From: Flavobacteriaceae bacterium MAR_2009_75
Lineage (GTDB): Bacteria; Bacteroidota; Bacteroidia; Flavobacteriales; Flavobacteriaceae
Direction: 5' to 3'
Assembly (NCBI GenBank): GCA_002813285.1
Contig: PHTZ01000001.1
Location: 642,501 to 706,500, forward strand
DNA length: 64,000 nt
Shown here: in pieces, positions 45,698 through 54,108 of the stretch
Layout: each line of letters begins with the position of its first letter
How positions within the stretch are numbered: position 1 is the stretch's first letter
Translations under genes and position numbers: made by a program
The notes under the pieces: model-generated
The model's database searches: none
What the model was told of the DNA's origin: nothing
Seen by the model: only the letters and a program-made list of their open reading frames with translations

Positions 45698-46925
45698 CTG
45701 AAGTTAAAGCTACTTGAAATTCTCTTTGAATACCGGCGGCGGTAAGTTTTATTTTATAATCATCGTTCGGGTAGAAACGTTCTTCCATATCAAAGAGTCC
45801 GATTCCCTTACTTGAATTCGTGGTTGCTTTTTCTATAAATTTTCCGTTCTTATCAAAAACCTCGAGCGTGATGAGTAGACCATCGGGTACAAGTTGATCC
45901 ATAAACCCGAGAATCGGACCGACTCGTACAAAACGATTATTTTCCGAAAATTGAACCTCAAAATCTCCGACCGCTGTTCTAAAACTTAAAGTGGCATCAT
46001 TACTCTTAGCTTCACCCGTTATATAGGCGGTCACTCGCCAATCACTCGCTTCGGTAGGGTGTAGAATTCGTCCGGTAGCCACCCCATCGATGGTAGAGCC
46101 CTTCGTTTTTAGAATAGTACCTTTATCCTCTTCAATAGAAAAATTCACTAAGGTACCATCACTTACGGTATTGCCGAATCGATCTTTAATTTGGTCGGTC
46201 TTAAAAATTACTACTTGGTTTCCATCGGCAAAATCATGCACTTGGTTATAAGTTATTTTGAAGTCGACCGAGTTGGAAGGAGAAATCATACTGGTCAGTT
46301 CTTTAGAATGGATATTATTGGTAGAGGTATTTACCAACATTCTACCCGCCCTTTCTGAGCTGAACAAATTTTTCCAAACATAGCCGTTTTTGGTCAATGC
46401 GGTAATTACTTTGACCTCTTGGTCCATTTGTTTATTTATAGATACTACGGTGCCATCAGGAAGTGGGTTATCGTAAATATCAACAGGTACCATAAACAAC
46501 ATTGAAAAATCATCCCCTCCTGCCCTTATACTTCTGGGTCCGAAATAAGTTTCGATACCTACCGTTTTTTCACTCTTCGGCAATACTTTAAACTCACCAA
46601 CCTCTAACAGTTTTGATAATACCGTTAATTGCCAATTGTATACACCAGATTGTTGTATATGGGATGCAGGTATAGAAAATGTTGCCACACTATTATTCAT
46701 TTTTGGGTGAAATAAAAGTGGGCCAAAACTCTTTTCTAAAATTAAAATTGGCTCTACACCACCTCGTATGTCAAATTCTAATGTAACTGTTTCACCTGCT
46801 ACTATTGTTTTGGTACTATTAAGTATTGTTGTCGAAAGATCATTAGGGACTGCAGCCGGTGTTTTAACTTCTTCTCCACAAGAAAAAAGTGCAAAACATA
46901 ACCCTATGAATATATAACGCCCCAT
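45684..46925 (-). CDS. Lipoprotein with Ig-like (invasin/Big-type) domains
   Basis: A 413-residue lipoprotein with lipobox LFSCGEE at about 14-20. After a short linker there are several beta-sandwich segments with the pattern of bacterial Ig-like domains, for example VAGETVTLEFDIRGG, KDRFGNTVSDGTLVNFSIEE and GLLITLEVFDKNGKFIE. No catalytic motif is seen. It may hold polysaccharide or connect the inner-membrane machinery with the outer membrane. It starts one base after the stop of the giant membrane protein gene and overlaps the GH5 gene, so it is firmly part of this operon. Confidence 0.8.
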   Translation of the reverse strand: MGRYIFIGLCFALFSCGEEVKTPAAVPNDLSTTILNSTKTIVAGETVTLEFDIRGGVEPILILEKSFGPLLFHPKMNNSVATFSIPASHIQQSGVYNWQLTVLSKLLEVGEFKVLPKSEKTVGIETYFGPRSIRAGGDDFSMLFMVPVDIYDNPLPDGTVVSINKQMDQEVKVITALTKNGYVWKNLFSSERAGRMLVNTSTNNIHSKELTSMISPSNSVDFKITYNQVHDFADGNQVVIFKTDQIKDRFGNTVSDGTLVNFSIEEDKGTILKTKGSTIDGVATGRILHPTEASDWRVTAYITGEAKSNDATLSFRTAVGDFEVQFSENNRFVRVGPILGFMDQLVPDGLLITLEVFDKNGKFIEKATTNSSKGIGLFDMEERFYPNDDYKIKLTAAGIQREFQVALTSDELE

Positions 46926-46926
46926 A

Positions 46927-49900
46927 TTACTTCGGATTACCGATATAGCTGTTCAATTCAAATTTCACAAATTCAAAACCATCTCCATTGACCGGTTGTA
47001 ATTGTTCGCCAACATGACCTTCTTGCCTGTTGGGTATTACCTTTTCGGCAATCGATGTATTTGGCAGACCGTTCACAAAGCAATTCTTCAGACTACTGTT
47101 AATAATTTTAAGGCTTGCCACATTTAAGAAATCATACGAAAAGGGTTGTTTTCTTTGTACCCTGACCCCTTCTTGAACAAATTTGTGGTCGACCCAAACT
47201 AGCTTTTTTTCTGCATCATAATATGAGGCCAACAATAAAGGTATGGTTACCTCTTGAATTCCAGAATTGTAAAGCTCACCGACAACATCACAATCTTCAA
47301 TATCTAAAGACTGCAAAGTCAAGCCCTTGTATAAATCGGTGTTCGCTACGTTACCAGCACACTGTAAATTAAATTTCGTAGGTTGCTCTTCCAATTCTAT
47401 GGGGGTGAACTCATCAGGGTTAAATGTTGGTGGTATGGTATCTTTAGTTTGAGACCAGGCAATGCCTTCAAAATTAATTTTAAAAGACGTCGTTTCCATC
47501 GGCATCAACTTATGCTTCATATGGTATTTAGCATCATAGTTCGCCAACTCTTTATCGTCATCATTATATAAGGTCGCTTTGATTACCACATCTGCGGGAA
47601 GGTTATCAACATTTTGCAACTCACCTATAACGGAATATTGACCATTATATCTCACTAGTTTTGCTGACAACACCTCAAGCACAGGTTGTTTCAAAACATC
47701 TTCGTGGTGGGTTTGTTGAGTGGTTATTCGCCTTCTTCCGTGGTTATAAAATTTGGTAGCGTTATCACTGAACAATTGGTCAGGTGGTATATCTGTATCG
47801 AGGTATGATGGTTGAATGAACCAGTCACCCTTCCGCTTCACCAAATCGTGATAATAGGTTCTGTGCACCCGCTCGAGGGGTGTTACCCAATCTGTTTCTA
47901 CCACTGCCTTTGCACCGTTATCGGTTTCATCGGTAATTTCAATAGACATTGCATCTAGTTTAGCATAGGAACTAAGAATACCGTCAGTAACCGAAACCTC
48001 TAGCATATACTGGGCTATTGGCACTTCTTTATCCTTATCAAGAAAAGAATGAGCTGTTTCAAATTCTTTAAAATCAAGTGCATTATAATAGGCCGTAATT
48101 ACGTTTTCGGGGGAGCGCTGACTCGCATTGTGCATATAGAAGGTATAGAAACCGAAGCCGAGGCAAACTAAAACGATCAAGGCCCAAATATGATTGACAA
48201 CGATGACCACACCCGGAAATTTAGAATACGAGACTTTATATTTAAAATAGTCGGCAATTGGTATTTTTCTAGATTTCAGAACTCTCATCCAGAGCATTTG
48301 AATATTAATGAAAAATGCAATTAAAACAGTAAGAATGGGTATGGTACCCCACATGATTTTCGACCATTTCGGCACATCATCTTTAGGTAGTATGGCTGGC
48401 ATGGGTGGTACATTCAATTTTTCCCAAACCATAATACCGTTTTCCAGTTGTTGTAATCTCTGCCATCCACAGAAATACAATAGAGGATCGTAGAATTTAT
48501 CGTTGCTAAAAATGTATTTTAGATTATACTTTTCGGGTACGGTCAAAAATTGTTGAAGCGAACCGATACCCTCTACTCCTCTAAATTTAGAATTCTCTAA
48601 CCGTTCGATAGCCCTTGTGGTCAACTCAGGCAAGCGTCTCGCCGAATGATAATTACCATCTACTGTCATCGCCTTGGTCTGGGCCGATAGCCAGGCCATC
48701 TGATCCCCAAACCCCAGCGGCAGGTAACGCCAACGATCATGTTGGTCTTGATTTAAGAAATTAACTATCGGTAACATATTTATCTTTTGGGGTTGAGAAG
48801 GCCTGAAATACCCCAAACTCATCGTAAAAATGACCATGAAGAGTATGCCTCCCGCTAAAAAGCCACCTAAAATTCTGTGATATACCGAACCGAACTTATT
48901 TTGAATTTTCTGTTTGATGTCGCCCTCGACCATTCTATAGGCAAACTCACCAAAAATAGGCAATGCCATAATGGTCGCCCAAAGTGTAAAACGGTCAAGG
49001 GTAAGTATATTAAAAGCTGTCTCACCAAGTAATTTAAGCGGAATCGGTGTAGTACCACCAGTACCCAAAATGGTCAACATCGTCATTGACAAACCGAAGA
49101 ACAAGTATCTCTTACTATAAAATCTATAAAAAATATAGGGTAGTACGAAAAGTAAAATTCCCCAAGGTATCATGAAAAAAACCAGACCTGAGGAAGTAAC
49201 TTCAAGAAAATTATCACGTGACCCATGTGGTATAGGAACTTGAGTAATGGGGTTTTTCTTAGAATTTATCCAATATGGAAGTATACAAGTAACGATTAAA
49301 ATCAAGGAAAAGAACCCGAAACTGACTATCCTCCAAAAGAGTTGTCGAAACGATTGCCAAAAAACCTTAAAGGTCAGATTTTGATAAGAATCGACTTTAT
49401 CTCTCGAAACATCCATCACGACCATTCCTATTAAGGGAAAAATAAAAAATACCATTCCGAAAATTGGAGTAACGTGATGTGAGGTGACCGTAACGGCAAT
49501 CAGCGAGAGACTTGTAAAAAAATACCTGCGCTTGCCTGTCTTTAACCAAAGGTAGATTTCGGTCATACTGTGCAAGAGTATAGAGAGAGCTGATATACTC
49601 GGTAATTGACCAAAAATATGGAGCGTCTCAATAAATGTTGATGAAAAAACGGCTAAAATAGCAGTATAACCGGCAACCTTTTTATCTCCTGACATTAAAA
49701 GGCCAAAACGATATGCTCCTGTTACATAGAGTAAAATAGCCAGCATGCCTACAGTAAAAAGACCAAACTTGAGCCCGCCTATATAAGATAAAATACCTAT
49801 TAATTGATGTACCAAGGGAGGGTACCCTTGTACCGTAAACCCAGTATACCAGCGGTAATCCCATGGTTCGAACCAACTATTGGCATAATGGTCGGCAAAA

Positions 49901-50016
49901 AATAGATGTATCAATGCATCGTAAGTAGACTCTAGGGTAAAGAAAATACTAGACCCATGAAAAGCCACACCCACGAACAAGGCAACGACCAATAAAACAT
50001 TAGTTCCTTTCATCAT
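46927..50016 (-). CDS. Giant GT-C-like membrane protein with NTF2-like and FxLYD-like domains
   Basis: A 1029-residue protein. Residues about 1-640 contain many membrane helices. A first outer loop with ESTYDALIHLFFADHY carries acidic residues as in GT-C glycosyltransferases; the region resembles the PTPS-related membrane family. Residues about 640-760 (VITAYYNALDFKEFETAHSF) look NTF2-like, about 785-870 look FxLYD-like (YSVIGELQNVDNLPADVVIK), and the tail is beta-rich. GT-C enzymes use polyprenyl-phosphate sugars, which the neighbouring GT2 fusion could supply. It is the first gene of a three-gene operon. Confidence 0.7.
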   Translation of the reverse strand: MMKGTNVLLVVALFVGVAFHGSSIFFTLESTYDALIHLFFADHYANSWFEPWDYRWYTGFTVQGYPPLVHQLIGILSYIGGLKFGLFTVGMLAILLYVTGAYRFGLLMSGDKKVAGYTAILAVFSSTFIETLHIFGQLPSISALSILLHSMTEIYLWLKTGKRRYFFTSLSLIAVTVTSHHVTPIFGMVFFIFPLIGMVVMDVSRDKVDSYQNLTFKVFWQSFRQLFWRIVSFGFFSLILIVTCILPYWINSKKNPITQVPIPHGSRDNFLEVTSSGLVFFMIPWGILLFVLPYIFYRFYSKRYLFFGLSMTMLTILGTGGTTPIPLKLLGETAFNILTLDRFTLWATIMALPIFGEFAYRMVEGDIKQKIQNKFGSVYHRILGGFLAGGILFMVIFTMSLGYFRPSQPQKINMLPIVNFLNQDQHDRWRYLPLGFGDQMAWLSAQTKAMTVDGNYHSARRLPELTTRAIERLENSKFRGVEGIGSLQQFLTVPEKYNLKYIFSNDKFYDPLLYFCGWQRLQQLENGIMVWEKLNVPPMPAILPKDDVPKWSKIMWGTIPILTVLIAFFINIQMLWMRVLKSRKIPIADYFKYKVSYSKFPGVVIVVNHIWALIVLVCLGFGFYTFYMHNASQRSPENVITAYYNALDFKEFETAHSFLDKDKEVPIAQYMLEVSVTDGILSSYAKLDAMSIEITDETDNGAKAVVETDWVTPLERVHRTYYHDLVKRKGDWFIQPSYLDTDIPPDQLFSDNATKFYNHGRRRITTQQTHHEDVLKQPVLEVLSAKLVRYNGQYSVIGELQNVDNLPADVVIKATLYNDDDKELANYDAKYHMKHKLMPMETTSFKINFEGIAWSQTKDTIPPTFNPDEFTPIELEEQPTKFNLQCAGNVANTDLYKGLTLQSLDIEDCDVVGELYNSGIQEVTIPLLLASYYDAEKKLVWVDHKFVQEGVRVQRKQPFSYDFLNVASLKIINSSLKNCFVNGLPNTSIAEKVIPNRQEGHVGEQLQPVNGDGFEFVKFELNSYIGNPK

Positions 50017-50167
50017 ACAAATAATGTAGGAAATAACAACAATAAATAATATAAATTATTGTTATGTAGTAGTAAAATCGACAGCTTGATTGAAAATTCA
50101 TACTCAAGTTGAAGTATACGAAAAATTTAAGCTGTAACAGCAGACTCCAAATCATAAACTTTGATCT

Positions 50168-51307
50168 ATGAAAATTTTAGCCATCGATGATCAGCAATTA
50201 ATACTAATGTCCGTAAAAAAGAGGTTATCGGAATTAGGTTACGAAGTGGCCACCGCCGATTCGGGTGAAAGAGGTATTGAATTATTCAATACATTCACCC
50301 CAAACCTCGTATTAGTTGACATTAATATGCCCGGAATGTCAGGGCTCAATGTTATTCAACATATAAGACAAGATAAAGGCTCTGCTATACCTATAATAGT
50401 AATGTCTGGTAATACAGACGAGAAAGTAATTGTTGATGGTTTTGACCTTGGCATTAACGACTATATGAAAAAACCCGTTAGCCTTGATGAAATGGCAGCG
50501 AGAATAAAGCGGATAATCGGGGCGCCGGAAACAACCACAGCAAGATCGTTATCTTCAGACACCCAAATGCTACAGAAGCACTGCGTAGGCGTGGTAATAC
50601 CTTGTTATAACGAAGAAGAAAGACTTTCTAGCGAAGATTTCAAAAAATTCGCCCATCAAAACCTGGGCTACCATCTGTGTTTTGTAAATGATGGTAGTAC
50701 CGATAATACACTTGCCGTTCTTGAACAACTACAGAAAGAGAACTCAAGCAATATTAGCGTGTACAACTGTGAAAAGAATGGTGGCAAGGCCGAGGCTGTT
50801 AGACAAGGTGTTCTACATTTGGCAAAAGATGAACAGCTTGATTATATTGGTTATCTAGATGCTGATTTATCCACTGATTTTCGTGATTTTGACGATTTGG
50901 TCAAAACACTCGAAAACTCAAAATTCAAAATTGTTAGTGGTTCTAGAATCAGTAGAATGGGAGCCAATATTACCAAAGAATCTGCCCGAAGAATTATTAG
51001 CTTGACCATAAATATGATTATCCAAAAAATTCTGGGAATGCCTTTTAAGGATACCCAATGCGGAGCTAAAATCATGGATAGGGACATCGTAACCAATATG
51101 TTCAATAAAAAGTTTATTACAAAGTGGTTGTTCGATGTAGAGATATTCATGAGAATGCGAAAGCATTATGGCAAAGAAGAGGCCAAACGCCTTATATGCG
51201 AACAGCCGCTCAAACGCTGGATACATGCTGATGGGTCAAAACTATCGATGAAAGATTCTGTCAAAATTGTTGGGCAATTGGCACAAATCGCTTACAACTA
51301 CAGGTAA
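50168..51307 (+). CDS. Receiver-domain/GT2 fusion (polyprenyl-phosphate glycosyltransferase type)
   Basis: A 379-residue fusion. Residues 1-120 form an intact receiver: Asp7/Asp8, phospho-acceptor Asp51 (LVDINMPG), Ser80 and Lys102 (MKKP). Residues 135-379 are a GT2 domain with VVIPCYNEEERLS, FVNDGSTDNT, the metal-binding DADLS, GSRISRMG and KDTQCGAKI, closest to dolichyl/polyprenyl-phosphate mannosyl- and glucosyltransferases. No membrane helix is evident. It is divergent from the GT-C operon across 151 bp. Phosphorylation could switch the sugar-lipid synthesis on or off. I know no characterised enzyme with this arrangement. Confidence 0.9.
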   Translation: MKILAIDDQQLILMSVKKRLSELGYEVATADSGERGIELFNTFTPNLVLVDINMPGMSGLNVIQHIRQDKGSAIPIIVMSGNTDEKVIVDGFDLGINDYMKKPVSLDEMAARIKRIIGAPETTTARSLSSDTQMLQKHCVGVVIPCYNEEERLSSEDFKKFAHQNLGYHLCFVNDGSTDNTLAVLEQLQKENSSNISVYNCEKNGGKAEAVRQGVLHLAKDEQLDYIGYLDADLSTDFRDFDDLVKTLENSKFKIVSGSRISRMGANITKESARRIISLTINMIIQKILGMPFKDTQCGAKIMDRDIVTNMFNKKFITKWLFDVEIFMRMRKHYGKEEAKRLICEQPLKRWIHADGSKLSMKDSVKIVGQLAQIAYNYR

Positions 51308-51428
51308 TCCGTATTTTTATCTGTACTAAGAAAGTGACTCTAAGGTTGCCTTCGATCAGCGACAAATTGTACACTGGTTATATTTCAACTTTTATTCTTT
51401 CATAGAAAATCTATTTTAATGATATTTG

Positions 51429-51453
51429 CAGCCCGTAATTCTTTTACGGGCTG
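51429..51453 (+). other. Perfect 10-bp hairpin upstream of tRNA-Leu
   Basis: CAGCCCGTAA and TTACGGGCTG pair around a five-base loop. There is no T run, so it is not a standard terminator. GATATTTG, one base from a -7 consensus, ends at its left edge, so the hairpin may be the 5' leader of the tRNA transcript. Confidence 0.5.
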
Positions 51454-51480
51454 AATTGTACTCAGTACTACCATTTTTTT

Positions 51481-51564
51481 GCGCACGTGGCGGAATTGGT
51501 AGACGCGCCAGCTTGAGGGGCTGGTGGCCACTAGGCCGTGGAAGTTCGAGTCTTCTCGTGCGCA
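51481..51564 (+). tRNA. tRNA-Leu (anticodon GAG)
   Basis: A class II cloverleaf with acceptor GCGCACG/CGTGCGC, anticodon stem CCAGC/GCTGG with loop TTGAGGG, a long variable arm (TGGCCACTAGGCCGTG) and T arm GAAG-TTCGAGT-CTTC. CCA is not encoded. A terminator follows five bases later. Confidence 0.96.
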
Positions 51565-51568
51565 CATT

Positions 51569-51604
51569 AAGCCATCTTTGTTAGACCAAAGGTGGCTTTT
51601 TTTA
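51569..51604 (+). terminator. Intrinsic terminator after tRNA-Leu
   Basis: A 12-bp stem AAGCCATCTTTG/CAAAGGTGGCTT (one G-U pair), six-base loop, and a run of seven or more T. Confidence 0.9.
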
Positions 51605-51700
51605 TTTATACAGTTCCCATTTGATTTTATACAGCACTTTTTTCACTACCTTTTTAAGCCATCTGAGCCCTATTCCATTAAAATAAAACATTTTAATTCG

Positions 51701-51708
51701 TAAGTTTG
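51701..51708 (+). promoter_or_regulatory. Promoter -7 element of the carotenoid operon, flanked by AACATTTT repeats
   Basis: TAAGTTTG matches TAnnTTTG 22 bp before the ATG at 51730. A TTG is missing at -33. The octamer AACATTTT occurs at 51687-51694 and 51712-51719, one on each side of the -7 element and 25 bp apart, so they may be operator half-sites for the MerR-type regulator encoded next. Confidence 0.5.
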
Positions 51709-51729
51709 TTTAACATTTTTTGAAAAATC

Positions 51730-52629
51730 ATGAACAATGTAAAAAAACAGTTTAGTATTAGAGATTTAGAAAATCTCTCTGGTATTAAGGCGCACACCAT
51801 AAGAATTTGGGAAAAAAGATACGATTTGTTATCGCCTGATAGAACCAACACTAACATTAGAAGTTACTCGATAGGTAGTCTTCAGAAATTATTGAACATT
51901 ACCTTACTATATAACAGTGGACATAAAATATCAAAGATTGCTAAGATACCCGAGGAGAACATTCCTTTGATGGTCCGTGAAATTGTTGCTAAGAACAGTA
52001 TTAAAAACCATAGTATCAATGCTTTTAAGTTGGCCATGGTTAATTTTGACCAATCCCTATTCATTAAAACATTTGACAACCTCATGCTCGAAAAATCTTT
52101 TAATGAGGTTTTTAATGAGATTTTTATTCCCTTATTGAACGAATTGGGCATGTTGTGGCAGACCGATACCATCAGCCCTGCCCATGAGCATTTTATTACC
52201 AATTTGGTGAAGCAAAAGATTATTATCAGCACTGAACAGTTGCAGAGGGATGAACCCCTGAAAACCGACAAAGTGTTCGTGCCGTTCTTACCGGATAATG
52301 AAATTCACGAAATAGGCCTTCTATATATCAATTATGAGATTGTTCGCAGTGGCTATAAATCTATCTATTTGGGGCAGACCGTTCCATTAGAAAACCTTAT
52401 CGAAGTTTTGAATTACTTTGAAAATGTAAATTTTATATCATACTTCACCGTAGTTCCAACAAAAGATTATATCAATAAATACATCGCCGAATTCGCAGAA
52501 ACCACAAAAAAATATACTAAATCAGAATTATGGTTATTGGGCAGGCAAACCCAACATATTGACGTGAAGAGCAAACCCGATATGGTGAAAACTTTTACGT
52601 CTATCGAAGAAATAGTTGCGTATTTATAG
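51730..52629 (+). CDS. MerR-family regulator with B12-binding domain (CarH/LitR-like)
   Basis: A 299-residue regulator. The N-terminal MerR helix-turn-helix is IRDLENLSGIKAHTIRIWEK. The helical cap has the W-x9-E-H motif (Trp143 to Glu153-His154 in LWQTDTISPAHEHF), and the cobalamin domain has E-x-H-x-x-G (EIHEIG, His193 as lower ligand). This matches CarH, which represses carotenoid genes in the dark with adenosylcobalamin and releases DNA in light. The residue after the motif Trp is Gln144, where Thermus CarH has the His that forms the light-state bond. It is 12 bp upstream of crtI and probably autoregulated. Confidence 0.9.
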   Translation: MNNVKKQFSIRDLENLSGIKAHTIRIWEKRYDLLSPDRTNTNIRSYSIGSLQKLLNITLLYNSGHKISKIAKIPEENIPLMVREIVAKNSIKNHSINAFKLAMVNFDQSLFIKTFDNLMLEKSFNEVFNEIFIPLLNELGMLWQTDTISPAHEHFITNLVKQKIIISTEQLQRDEPLKTDKVFVPFLPDNEIHEIGLLYINYEIVRSGYKSIYLGQTVPLENLIEVLNYFENVNFISYFTVVPTKDYINKYIAEFAETTKKYTKSELWLLGRQTQHIDVKSKPDMVKTFTSIEEIVAYL

Positions 52630-52641
52630 CTCATAAACAAT

Positions 52642-54099
52642 ATGTCTAAAAAAGTTATCATCATCGGGTCTGGGTTTTCGTCTTTATCAGCTTCATGCTA
52701 TTTAGCGAAAGCCGGTTATGATGTGACCATTTACGAAAAAAATAAGACCATAGGTGGTAGGGCAAGACAGCTAAAAAAAGATGGTTTTACATTTGATATG
52801 GGCCCTAGTTGGTACTGGATGCCCGATATTTTTGAAAATTTCTTTAAGGATTTTGGTAAAACTGTATCTCAATATTATCAGCTCGATCGCTTGAACCCGG
52901 CTTACAAGGTTTTTTTCAAAGATGAAACGATCACCATTGAAGATACCTTAAACAAGATATGCGAAGAATTCGAACGTCTAGAACCCGGTAGTTCGGTAGA
53001 TTTAAAAGAGTTTATAACAAAGGCGGGTGAAAATTATGATATCGCAATCAACAAAGTAGTTTTAAAACCGGGACTTTCCCCGTTAGAATTAATCACTCCT
53101 GAAACCGTTTTAAGAGTTGACCAATTCTTTAAGACTATCAGTGGAGAGGTGCGAAAAAGGTTTAAGAACCCAAAGCTTGTGGCCACTTTAGAGTTTCCAG
53201 TACTGTTTTTAGGTGCCAAACCCAACCAGACACCTTCCTTTTACAATTTTATGAATTTTGCTGATTTCGCGTTGGGCACATGGCATCCTAAAGGCGGAAT
53301 GTATGAAATCATTAAGGCGATGAAGAGCTTGGCCGAAGAATTAGGAGTAAAAATCATAACTGATAGTCCTATTGAAAAGATATCCGTAGAAAACAATAGA
53401 GTATCCGGAGTTAGTTCTAAAAATATAACCCACACTGCAGACATTGTTGTTAGCGGTGCCGATTACTGTCATTCAGAAAACCTGTTACCTGAACGGTACA
53501 GACAATACAGCAGTGGCTATTGGAGCAAAAAGGTCTTTGCACCTTCTTCATTGCTATTTTATGTAGGTTTCAACAAGAAGCTGAAAAATGTAGAACATCA
53601 TAATCTATTTTTCGACACAGATTTTGAACAACATGCCAAAGAGATATACGACCATCCGCAATGGCCGAAAGACCCTTTATTTTATGTGAATTTTCCTTCG
53701 GTTACCGATAACACAATGGCACCTGAAGGGCAAGAAGCCGGTTTTTTTCTTGTACCTATCGCCCCTGGATTAGAAGACACACCGGAATTAAGGTCTCAAT
53801 ATTTTGATATTATAATGCAACGTTTTGAACATTTAACAAAGCAACAAATTAAGCCCAACATACTGTTTAAAGAATCGTTTTGCGTTAATGATTTTATAAA
53901 AGAATATAACTCGTATAAAGGCAATGCGTACGGCATGGCCAATACCCTGACCCAAACTGCTTTTCTCAGACCAAAGCTTAAAAGCAGCAAAGTAAATAAC
54001 CTCTATTTTACAGGACAATTAACAGTGCCAGGCCCAGGAGTACCTCCAGCACTCATTTCAGGTAAACTGGTATCTGACCTTATTATCAAAAAATCTTAA
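52642..54099 (+). CDS. crtI: Phytoene desaturase
   Basis: A 485-residue FAD enzyme converting phytoene to lycopene by successive desaturations. The dinucleotide motif VIIIGSGFSSLSASCYLAKA and EKNKTIGGRARQ are at the N-terminus; FTGQLTVPGPGVPPALISGK is the bacterial CrtI signature at the C-terminus. The membrane-associated enzyme has normal length. It lies between the B12 regulator and crtB with gaps of 12 and 9 bp. Confidence 0.96.
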   Translation: MSKKVIIIGSGFSSLSASCYLAKAGYDVTIYEKNKTIGGRARQLKKDGFTFDMGPSWYWMPDIFENFFKDFGKTVSQYYQLDRLNPAYKVFFKDETITIEDTLNKICEEFERLEPGSSVDLKEFITKAGENYDIAINKVVLKPGLSPLELITPETVLRVDQFFKTISGEVRKRFKNPKLVATLEFPVLFLGAKPNQTPSFYNFMNFADFALGTWHPKGGMYEIIKAMKSLAEELGVKIITDSPIEKISVENNRVSGVSSKNITHTADIVVSGADYCHSENLLPERYRQYSSGYWSKKVFAPSSLLFYVGFNKKLKNVEHHNLFFDTDFEQHAKEIYDHPQWPKDPLFYVNFPSVTDNTMAPEGQEAGFFLVPIAPGLEDTPELRSQYFDIIMQRFEHLTKQQIKPNILFKESFCVNDFIKEYNSYKGNAYGMANTLTQTAFLRPKLKSSKVNNLYFTGQLTVPGPGVPPALISGKLVSDLIIKKS

Positions 54100-54108
54100 T
54101 ACTCGACT

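Noticed and set aside
51882-52271. Minus-strand frame of 129 codons opposite the B12/MerR regulator
   Set aside because: It is fully antisense to a gene with clear functional motifs.
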